DNA from: Actinomadura luteofluorescens
Lineage (GTDB): Bacteria > Actinomycetota > Actinomycetes > Streptosporangiales > Streptosporangiaceae
NCBI RefSeq assembly: GCF_013409365.1
Contig: NZ_JACCBA010000001.1
Span: 7,874,001-7,938,000 of the forward strand
Direction of reading: 5' to 3'
Length of the DNA: 64,000 bases
Made by a program: the position numbers and the translations under genes. The notes under the pieces were generated by a model, which was given only the letters and a program-made list of their open reading frames with translations, was not told where the DNA came from and ran no database searches. This document shows positions 43,169 to 52,760 of the stretch, piece by piece (position 1 is the first letter of the stretch; every line of letters starts with the position of its first letter).

Positions 43169-44707
43169 ATGGGTGCACCGGGCCGCTCGGCGCCGCCGAC
43201 ATTGGCACTGGTCAACGTGAGTAAGTCGTTTGGCGCGGTCCGCGCGCTGCAGGGCGTCACCCTGGAGCTGCACGCGGGCGAGGTCCACGCCCTCGCCGGG
43301 GAGAACGGCGCCGGCAAGTCCACCGTCGTAAAAACGTTCGCAGGCGTCCACCGCCCCGACGCGGGCGAGGTCAGGGTGGACGGCGAGCCGGTGGCCTTCC
43401 ACGGCCCCGCCGACGCGCAGGCCGCCGGAGTCGCGGTCATCTACCAGGAGCCCACGCTGTTCCCCGACCTGTCGGTCGCGGAGAACATCTTCATGGGCCG
43501 CCAGCCGCGCGGCGCGCTCGGCCGCATCGACCGCCGCGCCATGCACGCCGAGACGGCGCGGCTGTTCGAGCGGCTCGGCGTCGCGCTGGACCCGCAGCAG
43601 CCCGCCCGCGGCCTGTCGATCGCCGACCAGCAGGTCGTCGAGATCGCCAAGGCCATCTCCCGGGACGCGCGGGTGCTCATCATGGACGAGCCGACCGCGG
43701 CCCTCACCGGCCAGGAGGTCGCCCGCCTGTTCGCCGTGACCCGCGGCCTCCAGGAGCACGGCTGCGCGGTGCTGTTCATCTCGCACCGGCTGGAGGAGAT
43801 CTTCGAGATCTGCCGCCGGGTGACGACGCTGCGAGACGGCGCCTACGTCGGCACCGACATGGTCGCCGACATCACCCCCGACGACCTCGTCCGCCGGATG
43901 GTCGGCCGCGACCTCGACGCGCTCTACCCCAAGCAGGACGTCACGCCGGGCGAGGTCGCGCTGAAGGTGAGCCGGCTGACCCGCGAGGGCGCCTTCACCG
44001 ACGTCTCCTTCGAGGTCCGCCGCGGCGAGATCGTCGCGCTGGCCGGGCTGGTCGGCGCCGGCCGCAGCGAGGTCGCCCGCGCCGTCTTCGGCGTGGACCG
44101 CTGGGACGCCGGGACCGTCGAGGTCGGCGGTCGCGCGCTTCCGGCGGGCAGCCCCACGGCCGCGATGTCGGCCGGGCTGGCGCTCGTCCCCGAGGACCGC
44201 CGCCAGCAGGGCCTGGTCATGGACATGTCGATCGAGCGGAACATGGGGCTGACCCAGCTGCGGACGCTGCGCCGCGAGACCGGGCGCGGGGGCCTGATCT
44301 CCCGGAAGGTGGAGCGGGACCGCGCCGCCGACTGGGGCCTGCGCCTCCAGCTGAAGTACTCGCGGCTCAGCGACGCCGTCGGCGTCCTGTCGGGCGGCAA
44401 CCAGCAGAAGGTCGTGCTCGCCAAGTGGCTGGCCACCGAGCCGGCCGTGCTGATCGTGGACGAGCCGACCCGCGGCATCGACGTCGGCACCAAGGCCGAG
44501 GTGCACCGGCTGCTGTCGGAGCTGGCCGCGCAGGACCTGGCGGTGCTGATGATCTCCTCCGACCTGCCGGAGGTGCTCGGCATGGCCGACCGGATCCTCG
44601 TCATGCACGAGGGGCGGCTGACCGCGCAGATCGCGCGCGCGGACGCGACCGAGGAGAGCGTGATGGCCGCCGCGACCGGCCGCCCCGGCACCGGAAAGGC
44701 GGCCTGA
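43169..44707 (+). CDS. rhaT: Rhamnose ABC importer ATP-binding protein (RhaT-type)
   Basis: 512 residues, two fused ATPase halves as in all CUT2 sugar importers. First half: Walker [19 protein letters not shown], signature [15 protein letters not shown], Walker [13 protein letters not shown]. Second half: degenerate Walker [19 protein letters not shown], signature [16 protein letters not shown] and Walker [15 protein letters not shown]. It powers sugar uptake through the next two permeases. Named after the Rhizobium rhamnose transporter on the basis of context, not to be confused with E. coli RhaT. ATG 43169 follows GAGGAGGG. Codons 54-58 contain an A-rich operator-like stretch. Confidence 0.9.
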   Translation: MGAPGRSAPPTLALVNVSKSFGAVRALQGVTLELHAGEVHALAGENGAGKSTVVKTFAGVHRPDAGEVRVDGEPVAFHGPADAQAAGVAVIYQEPTLFPDLSVAENIFMGRQPRGALGRIDRRAMHAETARLFERLGVALDPQQPARGLSIADQQVVEIAKAISRDARVLIMDEPTAALTGQEVARLFAVTRGLQEHGCAVLFISHRLEEIFEICRRVTTLRDGAYVGTDMVADITPDDLVRRMVGRDLDALYPKQDVTPGEVALKVSRLTREGAFTDVSFEVRRGEIVALAGLVGAGRSEVARAVFGVDRWDAGTVEVGGRALPAGSPTAAMSAGLALVPEDRRQQGLVMDMSIERNMGLTQLRTLRRETGRGGLISRKVERDRAADWGLRLQLKYSRLSDAVGVLSGGNQQKVVLAKWLATEPAVLIVDEPTRGIDVGTKAEVHRLLSELAAQDLAVLMISSDLPEVLGMADRILVMHEGRLTAQIARADATEESVMAAATGRPGTGKAA

Positions 44708-44711
44708 GCCG

Positions 44712-45800
44712 ATGACCGTCCTCACCCAGTCCCCGGCCAGGCCGGAGTCGGGCGGCCCGCCGGGCGGCGGGCGCCGCCTCGTCGAGATGGTGCTGCGCGC
44801 CCGCGAGCTGAGCATCCTCGGCGCGCTGGTCCTGCTCGTGCTCGGAACGACGATCGCCAACCCGCGGTTCCTGTCCGGCCAGGGCGTCAAGGACATCTTC
44901 CTCAACGCCTCGATCCTCGTGCTGCTCGCCGTCGGGCAGAGCATGGTCGTCGTCACCCGCAACATCGACCTGTCGGTCGGGTCCGTCGTCGGGCTCGTCG
45001 CGTTCAGCGCCGGGAAGTTCGCCTCCGGCGGGGACCGCAACGTCGTGCTGGTCGTGCTGGTCGGCGTCGGGATCGGCCTGGTCTGCGGGCTCGTGAACGG
45101 GCTGCTGGTCAGCTTCTGCCGCGTGCCCGCCCTCGTCGTCACCCTCGGCACGCTGTACGTGATCCAGGGCCTGGACTACCGCATCGCGCACGGCGACCAG
45201 ATCGGCGCCGCCGACCTGCCGTCCTCGCTGCTGAGCCTCGGCAACGACGGGATCCTCGGCGTGCCCTACCTGCCGATCATCACCGTGGTGGTGATGCTGG
45301 GGGTCGGCTACTACCTGCGGTCCTACTCCTCCGGGCGCGAGTACTACGCGATCGGGTCCAGCCCGGAGGCCGCGATGCTCGCCGGCGTGCCGATCCGCCG
45401 CCGCGTCCTCACCGCCTACCTGCTCAGCGGCGCCCTCGCCGGGCTCGCCGGGGTGCTGTGGCTCGCCCGGTTCGGCACCGTCGTCGCCGACGCCGCGCAC
45501 GGCTGGGAGCTGAAGGTCGTCAGCGCCGTCGTCGTCGGCGGCGTCGCCATCACCGGAGGCGTCGGCACCGTGTACGGGGCGGCGCTCGGCGCGCTGCTGC
45601 TCACCACCATCGGCAGCGTGCTGGTGGTGCTCAAGGTCAACTCGTTCTGGCAGGACGCGATCACCGGTGTCCTGCTGCTGCTGGCCATCAGCGTCGACCG
45701 GCTGCTGGCGCTGCGCGTCACCCGGGCGCTGAAACAGCGGTCCCTGGCGTCGGCCGCGCACCGCGCCGCCTCGCCGCAGAGCAAGGAGGGACGGGCATGA
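44712..45800 (+). CDS. rhaP: Rhamnose ABC importer permease (RhaP-type)
   Basis: 362 residues, about ten membrane helices of the CUT2/BPD_transp_2 family. Conserved blocks: VLLAVGQSMVVVTRNIDLSVGSVVGL, GLVNGLLVSFCRVPALVVTLGTLYVIQGL, GREYYAIGSSPEAAMLAGVPIRRR and VVGGVAITGGVGTVYGAALGALLL. Forms the channel with the following permease. ATG 44712 sits four bases after the ATPase stop. The C-terminus is longer and more basic than usual. Confidence 0.92.
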   Translation: MTVLTQSPARPESGGPPGGGRRLVEMVLRARELSILGALVLLVLGTTIANPRFLSGQGVKDIFLNASILVLLAVGQSMVVVTRNIDLSVGSVVGLVAFSAGKFASGGDRNVVLVVLVGVGIGLVCGLVNGLLVSFCRVPALVVTLGTLYVIQGLDYRIAHGDQIGAADLPSSLLSLGNDGILGVPYLPIITVVVMLGVGYYLRSYSSGREYYAIGSSPEAAMLAGVPIRRRVLTAYLLSGALAGLAGVLWLARFGTVVADAAHGWELKVVSAVVVGGVAITGGVGTVYGAALGALLLTTIGSVLVVLKVNSFWQDAITGVLLLLAISVDRLLALRVTRALKQRSLASAAHRAASPQSKEGRA

Positions 45801-46786
45801 GCCGCCTGATGCGGTGGGAGACCGCCGTCACCGCGCTGCTGGTCCTGGTCTTCGCGGGCGGCGCCGGATTCTCGCCGGACTTCGCGAACAACGACAACCT
45901 GTCGTTCGCGCTGGACGACCTCAGCGAGATCGCGCTGATCGCGCTGCCGATGACGCTGCTGGTCGTGTGCGGGCAGGTGGACCTGTCGGTCGCCTCGATC
46001 CTCGGCCTGTGCAGCGCCCTCACCGGCAAGCTGTGGGACGGCGGCATGGCCATCGAGATGATCATCCCGCTGGTGCTGGTCGTCGGCGTCGTGTGCGGGC
46101 TGGTCAACGGCCTGCTGGTGACCAGACTGGGGCTGCCGTCCCTCGCCGTGACGATCGGCACGCTGACCCTCTACCGGGGCCTGGCGTACGTGACGCTCGG
46201 CACGGGGGCGATCTCGGAGTTCCCCACCGCCTACACCGATCTGGCGACCTCCTCCATCCCGGGCACGCCGATCCCGTACCCGGTCGCGCTGTTCGTCCTG
46301 CTCGCCGCCGTCACCGGCGTGGTCCTGCACGCCACCGGCATCGGGCGGTCGCTGTTCGCGATCGGCGCGCAGGAGGACGCCGCCTACTTCGCCGGCATCC
46401 GGGTCAAGCGCATCAAGCTGATCCTGTTCGCGGTGTCCGGCCTCGTCGCCGGGTTCGCCGGCGTCGTCTACACGCTCCGCTACGGCAGCGCCCGCGCCGA
46501 CAACGGCATCGGCCTGGAGCTCGCCGTCATCGCGGCGGTGCTGCTCGGCGGCGTCGACTTCGACGGCGGCAAGGGCACGCTCGGCGGCGTCATCGCGGCC
46601 GTGCTGCTCATCGGCCTGCTCCGCAACCTGCTGATGCTCAACGACGTCTCCACCGAGGTCCAGTCGATCGTCACGGGCCTGCTGCTCATCATCAGCGTCC
46701 TCACGCCGCGGCTGATCGCCGTGGCGCGCGAGGCCCGAGGCCGGCGGCGGGGCGCGAGACCCGCGGTCCCCGCCGCCGCACCCTGA
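45797..46786 (+). CDS. rhaQ: Rhamnose ABC importer permease (RhaQ-type)
   Basis: 329 residues with CUT2 permease motifs: ALPMTLLVVCGQVDLSVASILGLCSAL, GLVNGLLVTRLGLPSLAVTIGTLTLYRGLAYV, FAIGAQEDAAYFAGIRVKRIK and LLGGVDFDGGKGTLGGVIAAVLLIGLLRN. Partner of the preceding permease; ATG 45797 overlaps its stop (ATGA). The 80-base gap after it is a C-rich unstructured leader of the binding-protein gene. Confidence 0.92.
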   Translation: MSRLMRWETAVTALLVLVFAGGAGFSPDFANNDNLSFALDDLSEIALIALPMTLLVVCGQVDLSVASILGLCSALTGKLWDGGMAIEMIIPLVLVVGVVCGLVNGLLVTRLGLPSLAVTIGTLTLYRGLAYVTLGTGAISEFPTAYTDLATSSIPGTPIPYPVALFVLLAAVTGVVLHATGIGRSLFAIGAQEDAAYFAGIRVKRIKLILFAVSGLVAGFAGVVYTLRYGSARADNGIGLELAVIAAVLLGGVDFDGGKGTLGGVIAAVLLIGLLRNLLMLNDVSTEVQSIVTGLLLIISVLTPRLIAVAREARGRRRGARPAVPAAAP

Positions 46787-46866
46787 TCCCCACCGCACGA
46801 CCCACCGCCCCCCGCCGCACGTCCACCCACCCCGAAGCACGACCCGGAACTGTGAAAGGCACCCTG

Positions 46867-47952
46867 ATGACCATTCGTTTGCGCGCCCCGCGCCGGCTGG
46901 TGGCCGCCGCCACGGCGGGCGCTCTGGCCCTCAGCCTGGCCGCCTGCGGCGGGACCACCAAGGACTCCGCGTCCGGCTCGGGGGACGCCAAGGCCGGGGG
47001 CAAGGCCTCCGCCGACCCGAACGCGCCGCTGAAGAAGGGCCTGAAGCTGGCGTTCCTGCCCAAGCAGGTCAACAACCCCTACGAGACGATCGTCGACAAC
47101 GCCGGCATCGCGGCGGCCAAGGAGTTCGGCGGCGAGGCCAAGGAGGTCGGCCCGTCCGACGCCTCGGCGTCCTCGCAGGTCTCCTACATCAACACGCTGA
47201 TCCAGCAGCGGCACGACGCGATCCTCATCGCCGCCAACGACGAGAACGCCGTGTGCGGGCCGCTCAAGCAGGCGATGTCCAAGAACATCAAGATCGTCGC
47301 CTACGACTCCGACACCAACCCCGCCTGCCGGGACGTGTTCATCAACCAGGCCTCCTCGGAGGAGATCGGCCGCAGCGAGGTCAAGCTGCTCGCCGAGCAG
47401 ATCGGGAGCGAGGGCGAGATCGCGATCCTGTCGGCGACCGCGAACGCCACGAACCAGAACACCTGGATCAAGTTCATGCAGGACGAGCTCAAGAAGCCCG
47501 AGTACTCCAAGATGAAGCTCGTCAAGGTGGCCTACGGCGACGACGACGACCAGAAGTCGTTCCAGCAGACCCAGGGCCTGCTCCAGGCGTACCCGAACCT
47601 CAAGGGCATCATCTCGCCCACCACGGTCGGCATCGCCGCCGCGGCCCGCTACATCTCCGGCTCCAAGTACAAGGGCAAGGTCGCGCTGACCGGCCTCGGC
47701 ACCCCCGACCAGATGCGCAAGTTCGTCAAGGACGGCACGGTCAAGGGCTTCGAGCTCTGGGACCCGAAGAACCTCGGCTACCTCGCCGCGTTCGCGGCGG
47801 CGGCGCTGTCGTCCGGCCAGATCACCGGCGCGCAGGGCGAGAAGTTCAAGGCCGGCAAGCTCGGCGAGCGCTCGATCGGCGCCAACGGCGAGGTGATCCT
47901 CGGCCCGCCGACGGTGTTCGACGCGAAGAACATCGACCAGTACCACTTCTGA
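46867..47952 (+). CDS. rhaS: Rhamnose-binding lipoprotein of the ABC importer (RhaS-type)
   Basis: 361 residues. Lipoprotein signal: basic start, hydrophobic stretch and LSLAACGG lipobox, so the protein is anchored outside the membrane. The mature part is a periplasmic-binding-protein-4 fold: LKLAFLPKQVNNPYETIVDNAGIAAAKE, YINTLIQQRHDAILIAANDENAV, VAYDSDTNPACRDVFINQAS, and GIISPTTVGIAAAARYI. The KQVNNPYF/E start is characteristic of the rhamnose-binding subfamily. It captures free L-rhamnose released by the secreted rhamnosidases. AAAGG precedes ATG 46867. Confidence 0.93.
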   Translation: MTIRLRAPRRLVAAATAGALALSLAACGGTTKDSASGSGDAKAGGKASADPNAPLKKGLKLAFLPKQVNNPYETIVDNAGIAAAKEFGGEAKEVGPSDASASSQVSYINTLIQQRHDAILIAANDENAVCGPLKQAMSKNIKIVAYDSDTNPACRDVFINQASSEEIGRSEVKLLAEQIGSEGEIAILSATANATNQNTWIKFMQDELKKPEYSKMKLVKVAYGDDDDQKSFQQTQGLLQAYPNLKGIISPTTVGIAAAARYISGSKYKGKVALTGLGTPDQMRKFVKDGTVKGFELWDPKNLGYLAAFAAAALSSGQITGAQGEKFKAGKLGERSIGANGEVILGPPTVFDAKNIDQYHF

Positions 47953-47959
47953 TTCCCAA

Positions 47960-48289
<330 letters not shown>

Positions 48290-48317
48290 CCAGGTGACGG
48301 AGAGAAGAGAGGCAAGC

Positions 48318-49484
48318 GTGAACGACACCAGCGCGGTGAAGGACGCCCTGCGCCGCCAGCAGATCGAGACCCCCTCGTGGGCGTACGGGAACTCGGGCAC
48401 CCGGTTCAAGGTCTTCGCCCAGCCGGGCGTGCCGCGCACCCCGCGGGAGAAGATCGACGACGCCGCGCAGGTGCACCGGTTCACCGGCGTCGCGCCCAGC
48501 GTGGCGATCCACATCCCCTGGGACCGGGTCGACGACTACGCCGCGCTGGCCGCCCACGCCAAGGAGCGGGGCGTGCGGATCGGGGCGGTGAACACCAACG
48601 TCTTCCAGGACGACGACTACATGCTCGGCAGCGTCACCAACCCCGACCCCGCCGTCCGCCGCAAGGCCCTCGACCAGCTGCTCGAAGCCGTCGACATCAT
48701 GGACGCCACCGGGTCCCGCGACCTGAAGCTGTGGTTCTCCGACGGAACGAACTACCCGGGGCAGGACGACATCCGCGACCGGCAGGACCGGATGGCCGAG
48801 GCCCTCGCCGCCGTCTACGAGCGGCTCGGCGACGACCAGCGGTTCCTGCTGGAGTACAAGCTGTTCGAGCCGGCGTTCTACACGACCGACCTGCCGGACT
48901 GGGGCACCTCCTACGCGCACTGCCTGAAGCTCGGCCCGAAGGCGCAGGTCGTGGTCGACACCGGCCACCACGCGCCCGGCACCAACATCGAGTTCATCGT
49001 GGCGTTCCTGCTGCGCGAGGGGAAGCTCGGCGGGTTCGACTTCAACTCCCGCTTCTACGCCGACGACGACCTGATGGTGGGCGCCGCCGACCCGTTCCAG
49101 CTGTTCCGGATCATGTACGAGGTGGTGCGCGGCGGCGGCTACGACGCCGAGACCGGCGTGGCGTTCATGCTCGACCAGTGCCACAACATCGAGCCGAAGA
49201 TCCAGGGCCAGATCCGCTCGGTGATGAACGTCCAGGAGGCCACCGCCAAGGCGCTGCTGGTGGACGCCGACGCCCTGCGGTCGGCGCAGCGGTCCGGTGA
49301 CGTCCTGGAGGCGAACGCCGTGTTCATGGACGCCTACAACACCGACGTCAGGCCGCTGCTCGCCGAACTGCGCGAGGAGATGGGCCTGCACCCGAACCCG
49401 GTCGCCGCCTACAAGGCGTCCGGCTACTACGAGCGGATCACCGAGGAGCGCAAGGACGGCCAGGCGGCCGGTTGGGGCGCATGA
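48318..49484 (+). CDS. rhaI: L-rhamnose isomerase (RhaI type)
   Basis: 388 residues from GTG 48318, which follows AGAGAGGC; the GTG at 48294 adds an implausible start. TIM-barrel isomerase of the actinobacterial/rhizobial RhaI type rather than E. coli RhaA: SWAYGNSGTRFKVFAQPGVPR, IGAVNTNVFQDDDYMLGS, FLLEYKLFEPAFYTTD (metal Glu), VVVDTGHHAPGTNIEFIV (metal Asp/His), FDFNSRFYADDDLMVG. It converts L-rhamnose to L-rhamnulose using a divalent metal. The stop overlaps the rhamnosidase start. Confidence 0.93.
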   Translation: MNDTSAVKDALRRQQIETPSWAYGNSGTRFKVFAQPGVPRTPREKIDDAAQVHRFTGVAPSVAIHIPWDRVDDYAALAAHAKERGVRIGAVNTNVFQDDDYMLGSVTNPDPAVRRKALDQLLEAVDIMDATGSRDLKLWFSDGTNYPGQDDIRDRQDRMAEALAAVYERLGDDQRFLLEYKLFEPAFYTTDLPDWGTSYAHCLKLGPKAQVVVDTGHHAPGTNIEFIVAFLLREGKLGGFDFNSRFYADDDLMVGAADPFQLFRIMYEVVRGGGYDAETGVAFMLDQCHNIEPKIQGQIRSVMNVQEATAKALLVDADALRSAQRSGDVLEANAVFMDAYNTDVRPLLAELREEMGLHPNPVAAYKASGYYERITEERKDGQAAGWGA

Positions 49485-52400
49485 GCATGCCGCGCCGCCC
49501 CGTCGCCCTCGTCGCCGCCGCCGGGCTCGTCCTGGCCGTGGCCGTCCCCGCGCACGCGGTGGAGACCGCCGCCCTGCGCGTCGGCGGCCTGGAGACCGAG
49601 CACGCCACGACCCCGAACGCCGTCTCGGCCGCGAAGCCGCGCTTCGGATGGGTGCTGAGCGCGGGGGAGCGCGGCCAGCGGCAGACGGCCTACCGCGTGT
49701 CCGTCGCCACCGCCGACGGGGACCGAGCCGTCTGGGACTCGGGCGCGGTCGCGTCGGCCCGCGGCTACGACGTGCGCTACGGCGGCCCGGCGCTCAGGGC
49801 GGCCACCCGCTACACCTGGCGGGTCAAGGTCGCCGACGCCCGCGGGCACTGGACGCGCTGGAGCGCGCCGACCTGGTTCGAGACCGCGCTCGGCGCGGAC
49901 GGCTGGCGCGGCTCCTGGATCGGCGCCCCCGAGAGCGCCGCGTCCACGCCCGACCTGCGCGGCACCAGCTGGATCTGGTACCCCGAGGGAGACCCCAAGA
50001 CGCAGGCGCCCGCCGGCTCGCGCTACTTCCGCGGCGCGTTCGACCTGGCCGCGGTCCCGCAGGGCGCCCGCCTCGTCATGACCGCCGACGACGGCTTCAC
50101 CGCCTGGGTGAACGGCGCCGAGGTCGGCGGACGCGACCCCGACCCGGTGGCGGAGAACTGGCGGCGCCCCATCGTCGTCGACGTCACCGCCCACCTGCGG
50201 GCGGGCCGCAACGTCGTCGCCGTCAAGGCGACCAACGGCAAGGCCAGCCCCGCCGGGCTGCTCGGCCGCCTCGAACTTCCGGGGCAGGATCCGAAGCAGG
50301 TCGACACCGGCGCGGCCTGGCGGGCCGCGAACGAGGAGCCCGCCGGAGACTGGAAGGCCGCCGGCTACGACGACGCGGCCTGGCCCGAGGCGAAGGTGCT
50401 GGCGGCCTGGGGCGGCGCCCCCTGGGGCGAGGTGAACCCCGAGAAGCCCACCCTCCCCGAGCCGCTCCTGCGCCGCGACTTCACCGTCCCCGGCAAGAAG
50501 ATCGCCAAGGCGCGGCTGTACGCGGCGGCGGGCGGCTACACCGAGCTGAGCCTGAACGGCAGGCGCGTCGGCGACGAGGTCCTCCAGCCCGGGTTCGTCC
50601 GCTACGACAAGCGCGTCGAGTACGTCACCCGCGACGTGACCCGCATGCTGCGGCACGGCGGCAACGTGATCGGCGCGCGTCTCGGGCGCGGCTTCTACGG
50701 CATGACCCAGAAGAACGCCTGGAACTGGAACGCTGCCCCGTGGACCGGTGAGCCGCGGCTGCTGGCCCAGCTCGTCGTCACCTACGACGACGGCGGCACC
50801 CAGACGATCGCGACCGACGGGCAGTGGCGCTACGCCGAGGGCCCCGTCCGCTACGACTCCCTCTACGGCGGGGAGACCTACGACGCCCGCGAGGAGAAGC
50901 CCGGCTGGGACCGTCCCGGCTTCGACGCCTCCTCCTGGCGGCAGGCGGCGACGGTCACGGCCCCGGCCGCGACCGTGGTGCCCGAGGAGCACGAGCCGAT
51001 CAAGGTCGCCCGCACCCTGCGGCCCGTCGCGGTCACCAACCCCGCCTCCGGCGTCTACGTGTTCAAGATGCCCCACAACACCGCCGGGTGGGCCCGCATC
51101 AGGACCAGCGGCCCGAAGGGCGCGACCGTCAGCCTCAAGTACGGCGAGCGGCTCAACTCCGACGGCACCGTCCAGGCGGGCAACGGCCTGGTCACCGGTC
51201 GCTTCCAGACCGACGAGTACGTCCTGGCCGGGCGCGGGACGACCGAGACGTGGGAGGCCCGCTACAGCTACAAGGGCTTCCAGTACGTCCAGGTGACGGG
51301 CTGGCCGGGGGAGCCGCCCACCGCCGGCGACCTCGACGGCCGCGAGGTGCACAGCGACCTGCGCTCGAACGGCTCGTTCCGCAGCTCCAACGACCTGTTC
51401 AACACGCTGGAGACCGTGACCCGGCAGACCGTCGTCAACAACTGGCACGGCATCCCGACCGACACCCCCATGTACGAGAAGAACGGGTGGACGGGCGACG
51501 CGCAGCTCATGGCCGAGATGGAGATGGGCCGCTTCGACCTGCGCCGGCTGTTCGCCAAGTGGATGACCGACCACCGCGACAGCCAGGGCCCCGACGGGAC
51601 CGTCCCGGGCATCGTGCCCGACAACGGCTGGGGCCTCGGCTACTACGGGCAGGCGCCGCCGTGGCACGCCTCCCTCACCGAGATCCCCTGGCAGATGTAC
51701 CAGCGGTACGGCGACCGCGACGTCCTCGCCGCGACCTACCCGGCGATGCGGGCGTACCTGGACGGATGGCTCAAGCGCGCCGACGGGGAGGGCCTCTACC
51801 CGAGCAGCCTCAACGACTACCTCGCCCCCGGGTACAACGGCAACACTCCCGAGGACGGGCGCCTGCACGGCACCGCCTACACCTACTCCAACGCGACGAT
51901 CATCGCGGACGTGGCGGAGGTCCTCGGCCGCGGCGACGACGCCGCCCGCTACCGGGCCGCCGCCGCCCGCGCCAAGGACGCCTTCAACAAGGCGTTCCTG
52001 CGCGGCGACGCCTACGTCACCAAGTCCGACCCCGGCTACCGGCAGACCAACGCGCTGCTCGCCCTGGCCCTCGGCCTCGCGCCGCAGGAGTCGCAGAAGG
52101 CCGTCACCGACCGGCTCGTCCGGGACGTCCAGGAGCGCGGCGACCACCTCAACACCGGGGCGCTCGGCACCAAGTACCTGCTGACCGAGCTGACCAGGCG
52201 CGGCCACGGCGACCTCGCCTACCGCGTCGCCGACCAGCGCACCTATCCGGGCTGGGGGTACTGGACCGCGAACGGCGCCACCACCCTGTGGGAGCGCTGG
52301 GACCTGGACTCGCGGTCCCGCGACCATGTCTTCCTCGGCGGCGCCATCGGCGAGTGGTTCACCGAGGACCTCGCCGGGATCACGCCGGCCGCGCCCGGAT

Positions 52401-52717
52401 TCGACCGGGTCCGGATCGCGCCGCAGCCGGTCGGCGACCTGACCTCGGTGAACGGCTCCACGGCCACCCCGCACGGCCCGGTCGCGGTCCGCTGGACGAA
52501 GTCCGGCTCCGGATTCGAACTGCGGGTGAGCGTCCCCGTCGGCGCCACCGCCGAGATCGAACTGCCCGCCGCGGCCGCGGACCGGGTCAGCGAGAGCGGG
52601 CGGCCGCTGACCGCCGCCCGGGGCGTGCGCGTCCTCGGCACCGGCCAGGGCGCGGGCGGGAGCGTCGTCCGGGTGGAGGCCGCCTCTGGCTCCTACACCT
52701 TCCACGCACGTCCATGA
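49481..52717 (+). CDS. Secreted GH78 alpha-L-rhamnosidase
   Basis: 1078 residues, a full-length multi-domain GH78. Signal peptide (residues 1-26, ending AHA), a beta-sandwich N-domain (AAKPRFGWVLSAGERGQRQTAYRV), and a jelly-roll domain with LYAAAGGYTELSLNGRRVGDEVLQPGFVRYDKRV. The (alpha/alpha)6 catalytic domain carries TDTPMYEKNGWTGDAQ near residue 660: this aligns with the D-x4-E-x6-D motif, in which the Glu is the general acid. TTLWERWDL supplies the base Glu. A C-terminal beta domain ends at YTFHARP. It cleaves terminal rhamnose from plant glycosides or polysaccharides outside the cell. ATG 49481 overlaps the isomerase stop, an unusually tight link of a secreted enzyme to a catabolic gene. 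Confidence 0.92.
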   Translation: MSMPRRPVALVAAAGLVLAVAVPAHAVETAALRVGGLETEHATTPNAVSAAKPRFGWVLSAGERGQRQTAYRVSVATADGDRAVWDSGAVASARGYDVRYGGPALRAATRYTWRVKVADARGHWTRWSAPTWFETALGADGWRGSWIGAPESAASTPDLRGTSWIWYPEGDPKTQAPAGSRYFRGAFDLAAVPQGARLVMTADDGFTAWVNGAEVGGRDPDPVAENWRRPIVVDVTAHLRAGRNVVAVKATNGKASPAGLLGRLELPGQDPKQVDTGAAWRAANEEPAGDWKAAGYDDAAWPEAKVLAAWGGAPWGEVNPEKPTLPEPLLRRDFTVPGKKIAKARLYAAAGGYTELSLNGRRVGDEVLQPGFVRYDKRVEYVTRDVTRMLRHGGNVIGARLGRGFYGMTQKNAWNWNAAPWTGEPRLLAQLVVTYDDGGTQTIATDGQWRYAEGPVRYDSLYGGETYDAREEKPGWDRPGFDASSWRQAATVTAPAATVVPEEHEPIKVARTLRPVAVTNPASGVYVFKMPHNTAGWARIRTSGPKGATVSLKYGERLNSDGTVQAGNGLVTGRFQTDEYVLAGRGTTETWEARYSYKGFQYVQVTGWPGEPPTAGDLDGREVHSDLRSNGSFRSSNDLFNTLETVTRQTVVNNWHGIPTDTPMYEKNGWTGDAQLMAEMEMGRFDLRRLFAKWMTDHRDSQGPDGTVPGIVPDNGWGLGYYGQAPPWHASLTEIPWQMYQRYGDRDVLAATYPAMRAYLDGWLKRADGEGLYPSSLNDYLAPGYNGNTPEDGRLHGTAYTYSNATIIADVAEVLGRGDDAARYRAAAARAKDAFNKAFLRGDAYVTKSDPGYRQTNALLALALGLAPQESQKAVTDRLVRDVQERGDHLNTGALGTKYLLTELTRRGHGDLAYRVADQRTYPGWGYWTANGATTLWERWDLDSRSRDHVFLGGAIGEWFTEDLAGITPAAPGFDRVRIAPQPVGDLTSVNGSTATPHGPVAVRWTKSGSGFELRVSVPVGATAEIELPAAAADRVSESGRPLTAARGVRVLGTGQGAGGSVVRVEAASGSYTFHARP

Positions 52718-52751
52718 GGCCACGCACGTCCATGAAGCCACGCACACGAGG
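52702..52751 (+). repeat. 18-base tandem repeat across the rhamnosidase stop codon
   Basis: CCACGCACGTCCATGAGG (52702-52719) is followed by the near copy CCACGCACGTCCATGAAG (52720-52737) and a partial third copy (52738-52751). The first copy contains the rhamnosidase TGA (52715-52717), so the repeat duplicates the end of the coding sequence including its stop. Confidence 0.75.
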
Positions 52752-52760
52752 AGACATCCG

